Below are positions 8,490 through 14,952 of a DNA stretch of 64,000 bases, piece after piece; position 1 is the first letter of the stretch; each line of letters begins with the position of its first letter. A program made the position numbers and the translations under genes. The notes below the pieces were generated by a model. It saw only the letters and a program-made list of their open reading frames with translations, made no database searches and was not told the DNA's origin. This DNA comes from Leptospira levettii (GTDB lineage Bacteria > Spirochaetota > Leptospiria > Leptospirales > Leptospiraceae): positions 1,550,001-1,614,000 of the forward strand of contig NZ_NPDM01000001.1 of NCBI RefSeq assembly GCF_002812085.1. The letters are read 5' to 3'.

Positions 8490-9656
8490 ATGAGTCATAT
8501 CAAAGTCCATTTGGCAACAACGGAAGAAGATCGTAATAAAATTTACCACCTCCGCTACGATATATATGTTCAAGAAATGAACAGGGTCCAGGAATACGCC
8601 GACCATACCACGAAAATGATCAAAGAACCGTTTGATGAAACGGGCCACCTTTTCCTCGCAGAAACGGAAGAGGGAGAGATCATTGGAACCGTTCGTATCA
8701 ACTTCCGCAGGGATGGAAGTTTGGAATGTGAAGACTTATACGAAATGGATCTTTTCCGCCCCTTTTACCCAGACCAAGTTTCTATGTCGACCAAACTCAT
8801 GGTGAAACGCGAATATCGTCACACGGCAGCCGCGAGTATGTTATGTATGAAGATTTATGAACATGCTAGGGAAAATGGGATTGTCATCGATTTTATAGAT
8901 ACCAATCCACATTTGGTGCGATTGTACAACCAAGTTGGATATAGGATGTACAAAAAAAACATCCACCACCCTGAATATGGAATTGTGATTCCCATGGTAT
9001 TCTTGTTAGACGACAATGAATATCTAAAACAAATCCATTCACCTTTTCTCCGTTTGGCGAAGAGATTTCCTGCTGGAACAGAACTTGCTCATTTGTTTGA
9101 GACTAAGTTCCCCGAATACAAAGACATTCGACCTCTCTTTTCTATGGAAGGAGATGAGGTTTGGCAAAATATCGTACATGATATGATGCTTCCACCGAGC
9201 CAGTTTCTTTCGTTTTTACGAGGGTTTACGGAGGAAGAATCGAAAAAACTACTCTCTATGCTCGATCTCATAGACTATGAAGATGGTGATGTTGTGTTCC
9301 ACCAAAACCAAGAAAGCCAAGGTTTGTTTTGTGTATTGGATGGAAGTGTAGAAGTTGTGGTAAACCGAGAAGATGGAGTCAGGTCAACTATCTCGATCTT
9401 AAACCAAGGAGAGATCTTTGGGGAACTTGGTTTTGTCGCGAAGTCCAATCGGAATGCTGATATCATCGTCAGAGATCATGCAAAATTACTCATCCTCACT
9501 CCCAATGAATTTCAGAAATTGGAAATCCAAAGTCCTACGTTAGCAGTAAAATTACTCACGAATCTGTTTGTGATCTTAGCGCAGAGGTTCAATGAAATGT
9601 CCCGCCGCATGCTCGAATTTAGAAGGTTGTACGAGATGGGCGGAAGTTCGAGGTAA
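8490..9656 (+). CDS. N-acyltransferase (FeeM/GNAT-like) fused to a cyclic-nucleotide-binding domain
   Basis: 388 residues. Residues 1-175 resemble the N-acyl-amino-acid synthase/autoinducer-synthase-type GNAT fold (YHLRYDIYVQEM; GTVRINFRRDG; STKLMVKREYRHT). Residues about 245-370 are a Crp-type cNMP-binding domain with a phosphate-binding-cassette-like segment GEIFGELGFVAKSNRNADI, including the expected Arg (R321). There is no HTH, so this is not a transcription factor. A very strong AAGGAGG site precedes the ATG. A cAMP-gated acyltransferase is the natural reading, and an adenylate cyclase lies divergently upstream. The acyl donor, acceptor and direction of control are unknown. Confidence 0.8.
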   Translation: MSHIKVHLATTEEDRNKIYHLRYDIYVQEMNRVQEYADHTTKMIKEPFDETGHLFLAETEEGEIIGTVRINFRRDGSLECEDLYEMDLFRPFYPDQVSMSTKLMVKREYRHTAAASMLCMKIYEHARENGIVIDFIDTNPHLVRLYNQVGYRMYKKNIHHPEYGIVIPMVFLLDDNEYLKQIHSPFLRLAKRFPAGTELAHLFETKFPEYKDIRPLFSMEGDEVWQNIVHDMMLPPSQFLSFLRGFTEEESKKLLSMLDLIDYEDGDVVFHQNQESQGLFCVLDGSVEVVVNREDGVRSTISILNQGEIFGELGFVAKSNRNADIIVRDHAKLLILTPNEFQKLEIQSPTLAVKLLTNLFVILAQRFNEMSRRMLEFRRLYEMGGSSR

Positions 9657-9675
9657 AAGGTGAAACGTTTGTGGT

Positions 9676-10023
9676 TTAGGAAATTTCCAAAACCACTTGG
9701 TCCCAAAGTTTTTTGAAGTTAGAAAGAGATTTTGACTGCCAAGAAACGTTGAGTGATCCTTGGATTTTGATTTGGTAAGTAGCACTTTTTCTAGAATCAA
9801 TAATGAACATGGAAAGGGTTGTGATCCCCGAACTGTTCACAAATTGGAGTTCACGAAAGTCCATCGTGAGTAGTGCCCCTTGGCATTGTTTGGCAACATC
9901 TCTTAAAAATAATTTGATTGGTTCATAAGCGGGTAAGTTCTGCAAGCGGATGGATCCAGTGAATTTGACAGTCTTAGTGGCTTCGTCGTATTGAATATTG
10001 TAATCTAAGTCTTTGATTTCCAT
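9676..10023 (-). CDS. slr1659-type STAS-like regulator
   Basis: 115 residues. The central DFRELQFVNSSGITTLSMFI region has the shape of an anti-sigma-factor-antagonist (STAS) domain, with a SerSer pair at the usual phosphorylation site after the DFRxLxFVNS strand. It follows the slr1658-type ATPase at 10037-10594 (13-nt gap), and I recall these two families commonly occurring together. The expected role is a phosphorylatable switch: the ATPase partner phosphorylates it and a SpoIIE phosphatase reverses this. The gene ends convergently 19 nt from 8490-9656; a hairpin GTGGTTT/AAACCAC (9671-9696) overlaps its stop. Confidence 0.75.
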   Translation of the reverse strand: MEIKDLDYNIQYDEATKTVKFTGSIRLQNLPAYEPIKLFLRDVAKQCQGALLTMDFRELQFVNSSGITTLSMFIIDSRKSATYQIKIQGSLNVSWQSKSLSNFKKLWDQVVLEIS

Positions 10024-10036
10024 GAAGCTTCGCCTA

Positions 10037-10594
10037 TTATATCTCTTCTACGTTGATAATTGCTCTTACCGTGATTTCATGAGTATCGGCATCGATCTCA
10101 GTGAAACTATAACCAAAACGAACAGGATAGTCTTTTAACATCATGAGAAGACCAAGTCCAGACTTGGTATCTCCATCTTCTTTGGTTTCGAGTGTAGAAA
10201 AATACATCTCCTCCACGTTTTCTGATATGAGTTTGTTCACAAAAAGCTCAAAACTATCTCTTAAGGTTTTTGACGCCACATTTAAAACATCAATTCTTAA
10301 AAGATTTCCATATTGTTTTAATTCTACATTGATTCTACCTTCTCTTGCTTTCGAGAATTTAGAAGCATTTTCTAAAAGTTCATTGATGATCGTGGAAAGT
10401 GAATTGGCTTTGGTTTCACTTTCTTCGTAACAATACGAATAAAATCCCGCAACGAAATTGGCTGTGAGACCACATCGGCGCCAATAGGTGGTCATATCGA
10501 TCGGTTGGAATACCAATCTCAGTTGGCCATCCGCAGGCAAATTCTCTGGAATGATGTGGTATTCACCGATGATGATGGGTGCCTTTTGGTTCAA
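10037..10594 (-). CDS. slr1658-type regulator (histidine-kinase-like ATPase), copy 2
   Basis: 185 residues; paralogue of 5301-5885. An N-box-like STIINELLENASKFS lies at about residues 67-81 and a G-box-like KSGLGLLMMLKDYP near 144-157, as in GHKL ATPases. It has no transmembrane part and no His-kinase dimerisation domain. It sits between a methyltransferase gene (12 nt upstream) and the STAS-like slr1659 gene (13 nt downstream), so an operon of three is likely. A serine-kinase/partner-switch role is inferred from the fold and the STAS neighbour, not demonstrated. Confidence 0.8.
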   Translation of the reverse strand: MNQKAPIIIGEYHIIPENLPADGQLRLVFQPIDMTTYWRRCGLTANFVAGFYSYCYEESETKANSLSTIINELLENASKFSKAREGRINVELKQYGNLLRIDVLNVASKTLRDSFELFVNKLISENVEEMYFSTLETKEDGDTKSGLGLLMMLKDYPVRFGYSFTEIDADTHEITVRAIINVEEI

Positions 10595-10606
10595 TTTTGC
10601 CTCCGT

Positions 10607-11386
10607 TTATTTTTGGTACAAATGCGTTTCTAATTTGATTGTGAATTTCACACGATTGGACATATACTCTGATTGTAATTTCGAATATAAATCCTGCATC
10701 CCATCTGGATGACCCATAAAGGACATCATAGACCAACCAGTCATCATTCCCAAATGAATTTTTGGGTAATCCACTGTTGGTTTATCATCATTTCCATCAT
10801 TGGAGGCAATGAAGTCGGTCCTGTGTTTCAATTGGAATCCCAAAGATTCCATCATTCCAGGTATTTTTTCCATCACAAACCTGTCAGCTGGATGGATGGT
10901 GGCATGTTTGGCTACCATATCCAAAAGAACTTGTGGGCCAGTAAAAGTTTTGTCATTCGGACAATGGATGAGAACCTTTCCGCCAGGTTTTAACACTCTG
11001 TAGAATTCTTTTAGAGCTTTTTCAGGCTCTTTGATGTGAATGAGCACCATCGAATTAAAAATAAAATCAAAATGATTGTCTGGGTAATCTAGCGAGCGAA
11101 CATCAGAGACCTTCCAGTCTACTTTTGGATATACCAACTTACAGTATTGGACCATATCCTCGGAGATGTCACAAGCAGACCATTTGAGGTTTGGATTTTT
11201 CTTCATGAGAAAACTGGTTAATACCCCTGGACCCGCTCCCGCATCCAGAGCCGTACCAACTTCTTTTTCGTATTCGATGGAATCTAAATATGGCTCAAGC
11301 AGGAGCTTCAGGAGGTTGGCCTGTGCTGATAACCGGGGCATCTCATCCTGAATGGATATTTTTTGTGTATAAAGGTTTTCGCTCAA
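10607..11386 (-). CDS. Class I SAM-dependent methyltransferase
   Basis: 259 residues with the methyltransferase_11-type Rossmann motifs in order: motif I TALDAGAGPGVLTSF (about 45-60), an acidic residue after the second strand (WSACDISEDM), SDVRSLDYPDNHFDFIF for motif II/III and VLKPGGKVLIHCPN for the post-motif strand. The substrate is not evident; the C-terminal third is unlike named small-molecule methyltransferases that I know. It is the first gene of a probable operon with the slr1658- and slr1659-type regulators, so the methyltransferase may be an effector or simply co-regulated. Confidence 0.85.
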   Translation of the reverse strand: MSENLYTQKISIQDEMPRLSAQANLLKLLLEPYLDSIEYEKEVGTALDAGAGPGVLTSFLMKKNPNLKWSACDISEDMVQYCKLVYPKVDWKVSDVRSLDYPDNHFDFIFNSMVLIHIKEPEKALKEFYRVLKPGGKVLIHCPNDKTFTGPQVLLDMVAKHATIHPADRFVMEKIPGMMESLGFQLKHRTDFIASNDGNDDKPTVDYPKIHLGMMTGWSMMSFMGHPDGMQDLYSKLQSEYMSNRVKFTIKLETHLYQK

Positions 11387-11521
11387 AGTGAATACGCCAG
11401 AGGAGTGGTTCTAAAAAAAGAACTCTTTTTCAAAATTGGTCAACTGAAATACGAACTATTTTGAAACGTTTTTTACAAATGGTTCAAAACGGTGAACCCA
11501 TCTGACATAATGGATTGGAAT

Positions 11522-12373
11522 TTATTGTAATTCGCGAGCGACAACCCCATCAATATCACTTCCATTGTAACTGCCTGGTGGCCAAGGGAAATTGGTACTG
11601 GTTGCTGGGTTGATGACATTACTTGCAGATGTGATTTTTACGAATTTAAATCCATTCGTTTTGATATCATTGGCAGCTGTTGTGTCACAATTCACATCAT
11701 TCGGATCGTTTGGATCTAAATCATCCAAATCAAATCCATCCCCACCACCGAGAAGGAAAGGTATGCCTGTACTAATGAATAAATCCTCGTTTGACAAGGG
11801 ATTGGTGGTCATATTGTAAAAAACGGGTCTTAGGCCACCAAACTTAGTCCAGCTGGTCAGTAAATTGATATTCCCAGCCGTATAACTCGGATTAAAACCA
11901 CAATAGATGGATCCATCACGGGAGACTTGGATCACAGAGGGATCCATGGCATAAGTATTGGTATCCCCTGAGATGCGAAAACTATTATCATAGATAATTA
12001 AATCAATGGAGTCTGGGACATTTTTGACAGTTCTACCACCCCAACTGAGGACCATCGTAGCACCTGCCCCCGTAGTCTCCAAAGCATACACATCGAGAGA
12101 TCCCGCAAGTTCACCAGCGCCACAAACACCATTGATGGCTTTTTTGGGATCAGAAAATCCAGAGACATTGGCAGAGGCACTGACAACAGTATTCGCAAGG
12201 AAAATATCAGAAGGGAGGGTAGAAGATTTGGGACAAACAGAAGCATTGGCACTTGCACCCAGTAAAGGAATGAGGGCAGCAAGGCTTTCCTCCGAGGAAG
12301 AAGGAGAGGGTTTGCAATCGAAAGTCCACAAACAGGATACAATGAGGAAGAAATGAAGTAATTTTGTTTTCAT
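11522..12373 (-). CDS. Surface lipoprotein of LIC_13355-like family, behind a B12 riboswitch
   Basis: 283 residues with a type II signal peptide; the lipidated Cys is C20 (LWTFDC). Downstream motifs include GATMVLSWGGR, IDLIIYDNSF, MDPSVIQVSRDG, a calcium-loop-like acidic stretch GFDLDDLDPNDPND, FKFVKITSASN and DIDGVVARE. The order 'even field, VFENAF-like, VSxDG, GGDxFDLxDL, vk+xD' resembles secreted proteins I remember beside B12 TonB receptors in other phyla; this is from memory and unverified. It is the second gene after 12414-13046 (40-nt gap) and so would share the upstream cobalamin riboswitch. A role in corrinoid capture is an inference. Confidence 0.75.
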   Translation of the reverse strand: MKTKLLHFFLIVSCLWTFDCKPSPSSSEESLAALIPLLGASANASVCPKSSTLPSDIFLANTVVSASANVSGFSDPKKAINGVCGAGELAGSLDVYALETTGAGATMVLSWGGRTVKNVPDSIDLIIYDNSFRISGDTNTYAMDPSVIQVSRDGSIYCGFNPSYTAGNINLLTSWTKFGGLRPVFYNMTTNPLSNEDLFISTGIPFLLGGGDGFDLDDLDPNDPNDVNCDTTAANDIKTNGFKFVKITSASNVINPATSTNFPWPPGSYNGSDIDGVVARELQ

Positions 12374-12413
12374 CTTGTTTGTGGTGTCCTTTCCAGTGTT
12401 AAAAAAAATCTAT

Positions 12414-13046
12414 TTAAAGTCCAGTCCAAGTTGAGTTTTGGGTTCTAGAAAGTGATCGGCTGAATGTAAAACCACCACATCCATTGGATGCAAAATTCGT
12501 TGCATTACTTGTTACTGTACTTGCTTGCACTTCTGCAAGTGTCGTTTTACCAGAAACGGCCTCACAAAAATAAAAACATTTGGAGGCACCAAGTTCGCAA
12601 CCAGTCGTTGTCACAGGAGTATAATCGATTCTACCAAATGTTGAATTGGCAAAGTTATTTCCTCCAGGTGTGTTTTGGTAATACATCCTGCGTGTAGATT
12701 TATCAAAGGATAAAATACGATAGGTTGTATCTCCACCGCCAAAGTAATCAGAGTTTTTTTCAAATCCTGAAATGATACTACCTGAACCATCAGGATTTGT
12801 CGCGATGATGAGCCTTCCAGTTAAGGAAGCTTGTGTTACTTGTTTGTTTGCATCATACGTATAACCTGCGTTCCATTGTCCATTGTATTCTAATAAAAAC
12901 GAAGTTGATAAAGCACTTCCTGCAAGCAGTCCAACTAGGAGATTAGTTTGTGAGTCAGATTCTGGAACTTGTTTTTCCATTTGGCAAAAGGAAAAAGAGA
13001 AGAGTAGTCCAATTAAGACTGTTGTTTGTAATTGTGTTCGTTTCAT
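12414..13046 (-). CDS. Hypothetical lipoprotein, first gene after cobalamin riboswitch
   Basis: 210 residues with a signal peptide ending in a lipobox (SFSFC, Cys at 21). The mature part is Ser/Thr/Gly-rich, with a beta-rich look (LEYNGQWNAGYTYD, FGRIDYTPVTTTGC) and paired cysteines near residues 150-190 (CELGASKCFYFC) that could form disulfides. I recognise no family. The ATG is preceded by TTAGGAAACGTAA, so a modest AGGA ribosome-binding site is present. A leader of about 200 nt separates it from the riboswitch core. It is followed by a second lipoprotein gene on the same strand. Confidence 0.75.
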   Translation of the reverse strand: MKRTQLQTTVLIGLLFSFSFCQMEKQVPESDSQTNLLVGLLAGSALSTSFLLEYNGQWNAGYTYDANKQVTQASLTGRLIIATNPDGSGSIISGFEKNSDYFGGGDTTYRILSFDKSTRRMYYQNTPGGNNFANSTFGRIDYTPVTTTGCELGASKCFYFCEAVSGKTTLAEVQASTVTSNATNFASNGCGGFTFSRSLSRTQNSTWTGL

Positions 13047-13160
13047 TTACGTTTCCTAAATTTTAAAAAGTTTAGGGAACTCCAAGACAATGAAAGACAA
13101 TGAATGATTCCTATGGAGTGATCCTCCAAAAGGAAAAAGTATCCTTGTAAATCTTGTTTC

Positions 13161-13186
13161 GGGTGCCCCGATGCCTTCGGGGCCCC
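13161..13186 (-). other. GC-rich hairpin between riboswitch and lipoprotein gene
   Basis: GCCCCG (13165-13170) pairs perfectly with CGGGGC (13178-13183) around a 7-nt loop, with GG/CC pairs extending beyond one mismatch. It lies in the leader between the riboswitch and the lipoprotein start. Neither strand has a long T-run after it, so it is not a textbook intrinsic terminator; it may be part of the riboswitch expression platform. The rest of the 13047-13510 intergenic region holds only the riboswitch and leader plus about 150 bp before the acyltransferase gene, in which I see no clear site. Confidence 0.45.
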
Positions 13187-13247
13187 TTTCCTCCAAATGG
13201 TGGACATTTGGATTTTAGTGTGTAAAGTTCCATTTCCGCGAGGAATT

Positions 13248-13360
13248 CTTTACGGGGAAGATCTGGCTCACCAAACAGTTGTTTGGCTTACAGTTGCGGG
13301 TCAGCACAGGATTTACACCTGTTTCCTCCCTGAAGGTATTTTCCAGGTTTTAGCGAAGGC
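13248..13360 (-). promoter_or_regulatory. Cobalamin (adenosylcobalamin-type) riboswitch
   Basis: Read on the minus strand, 13261-13332 contains the conserved B12-box core in the right order: AGGGAGGAAACAGGTG, then TAAATCCTGTGCTGACCC and GCAACTGTAAG. This is followed by a CCAAAC/GTTTGG hairpin and the closing element GTGAGCCAGATCTTCCCC (13255-13272). The order GGGA-GGTG-AAATCC-GC-CCCGCAACTGT-GAGCCAGA is diagnostic of the family. Downstream are a nested hairpin (GTAAAG 13248-13253 with 13222-13227; GGAA/TTCC with loop GCGA inside) and a TCCAAATG/CATTTGGA hairpin (13192-13212), which could form the expression platform. It points at the lipoprotein gene starting at 13046. Confidence 0.9.
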
Positions 13361-13510
13361 AGGGATTGTCAAATTTTTAAATCCAGGATTCCTACGTAGA
13401 TACTTCGTACAAGTTGAAACAGAATTGTATTCAAATTGTAGCCAAAGATTTTGGGAATCTTTTGCAACCAAATAGGAATTTTAGACACATACCAATTAAG
13501 AGGAAAAGAT

Positions 13511-14272
13511 ATGTTTTATTATGTCGGAAGGTCTATTGGTTTTGTATTGATGTGGATTGTGGTAAAACCCATGAGATTCAAATACGGAAACAAAAAAGTA
13601 GAAATTCAGAACGACTTCATTTTGCGCCAGTTAAACGGCAAATCTATGATTCTGATTTCAAATCATATCAAACCACGAAATAAATTTTTAAAAATCATCA
13701 CCATGCCTTATGATGCATTTGTCATTCGTGGAGTTCTAAAACGATACGGAATATATACAACTGCGTTAACAAGTTATGATTCAGGAATGGGCAATAAAGG
13801 CAGAAAGTCAAAATGGCTCAAACGGAAAGAACAAGTTGTCAAAGGAATTGTAAAATCAATCGACTTAATTCCCTTAAACCGAAATGAATCAGATCCAGTG
13901 ACAATCAAAGATTTCCAAAGAAGGATTAAAAAAGGAAATTTAGGCATTGGAATTTTTCCGGAAGGATCTTGGTACCGAGGATTTCGTAAATCTCGAAAAT
14001 TATTTCCTGGAATGGTGGTACTGAGTAAACGTTATAATTTACCAATTGTTCCTTTGTATTTAGATGCATACAACTTAAACAAACCAATACGCTTAACTGT
14101 TGGAAATCCTGTCTGGCAAGTGAATGATAATAATGAAACAATGGCATTTATCAAAACCGAACTCATCAGACTTAACCAAGTTGGAAAAAATCAAATCGCT
14201 CAAACTGAAGGTGTAGAAAACAGTTTGGACTCGGATGAGGAAGGAATGGAAGTTTCGCCTAGCATTGGCTAG
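13511..14272 (+). CDS. PlsC-like 1-acyl-glycerol-3-phosphate acyltransferase family protein
   Basis: I chose ATG 13511 (253 residues) because AGAGGA precedes it by about 7 nt; a longer frame from 13451 lacks such a site. Acyltransferase motifs are visible: an N-H pair at 51-52 (SNHIKPRN), FPEGSWYRG (motif III) at about 155-163, and LPIVPLYLDAY (motif IV). The usual HxxxxD has Asn at the Asp position, but an Asp occurs 16 residues after the His (MPYDAFVIRG), suggesting an insertion. One N-terminal membrane segment is present. The role would be membrane phospholipid acylation. Its end overlaps the convergent TetR gene by 4 nt. Confidence 0.78.
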   Translation: MFYYVGRSIGFVLMWIVVKPMRFKYGNKKVEIQNDFILRQLNGKSMILISNHIKPRNKFLKIITMPYDAFVIRGVLKRYGIYTTALTSYDSGMGNKGRKSKWLKRKEQVVKGIVKSIDLIPLNRNESDPVTIKDFQRRIKKGNLGIGIFPEGSWYRGFRKSRKLFPGMVVLSKRYNLPIVPLYLDAYNLNKPIRLTVGNPVWQVNDNNETMAFIKTELIRLNQVGKNQIAQTEGVENSLDSDEEGMEVSPSIG

Positions 14273-14892
14273 GTTGGTTTTTTACTAAGTAACTTTTGAA
14301 AGTAGGAAATTCCTTCTTCAATAGGATTTCCTGCTCCTTTTCTTTTTCGGAGCATACCTGTCATATCCAAAACAATCACTCCATACATCCAACTCCACAT
14401 CAACCTTGCAATCGCTGGATACTCGTTTTTAGGGTATGGAATTTCGCCAGAATCAAAACCAATTCTAACTGTTTCTAAAAAAAACCGATAACTTTTCGGA
14501 AGTTGAGGGAATGCCTTTCTATGAACCCCACCGTAGTCGGTAACAAACATCACTTTGTGAAGTTCGCGGTTGTTGCTTGCGAATTGGAAATAGGCACGTG
14601 CAATCGCGGCCAATTGGTCAAAGGCAGATCCCGTTTTGACATCAGCACTTGCTTTTTTTAACATGGAGAGGAGCTCATCCTCACCCGTTCGGATCAAATC
14701 TTGGACAAGGTCAATTTGGCTCTCGTAATAAGAATAGGGGCTCGCCACACTACAACCAAGCCGGTTGGCAATTTTACGCATGGAAAGCCCATCGAGTCCT
14801 TCTTCTTTTAGAATGAGGAGGGATACATCTCTAATTTCCTCGCGAGAGAGGCTATTGCGAATCCTTCTTTGTTTGTGGTGGGCTTCCAACAT
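14269..14892 (-). CDS. TetR-family regulator (WHG-domain type)
   Basis: 207 residues. The N-terminal HTH lies at about 17-65 (EEIRDVSLLILKEEG, LSMRKIANRLGCSVAS and SPYSYYESQIDLVQDL). The C-terminal ligand domain has the TetR_C_33/WHG look (AIARAYFQFASNNRELHKVMF). It lies 60 nt downstream of the porin gene on the same strand and converges with the acyltransferase gene, so either may be a target. No clear palindrome was found in the short upstream spacer. Confidence 0.85.
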   Translation of the reverse strand: MLEAHHKQRRIRNSLSREEIRDVSLLILKEEGLDGLSMRKIANRLGCSVASPYSYYESQIDLVQDLIRTGEDELLSMLKKASADVKTGSAFDQLAAIARAYFQFASNNRELHKVMFVTDYGGVHRKAFPQLPKSYRFFLETVRIGFDSGEIPYPKNEYPAIARLMWSWMYGVIVLDMTGMLRKRKGAGNPIEEGISYFQKLLSKKPT

Positions 14893-14952
14893 GGACGAAT
14901 CTCAGTTTTGCTTCCATGCTATGATAATCCAGCGAAAAATCGAACGTTTTTC

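Noticed and set aside
12006..12356. A 116-codon plus-strand frame antisense to the LIC_13355-like lipoprotein.
   Set aside because: It is the shadow of a clear lipoprotein gene; low-complexity translation and no start context.
13197..13683. Two overlapping plus-strand open frames of about 90 codons (13197-13475 and 13414-13683).
   Set aside because: They cross the cobalamin riboswitch on the opposite strand or lie out of frame inside the acyltransferase gene; no signal peptide, motif or ribosome-binding site supports them.
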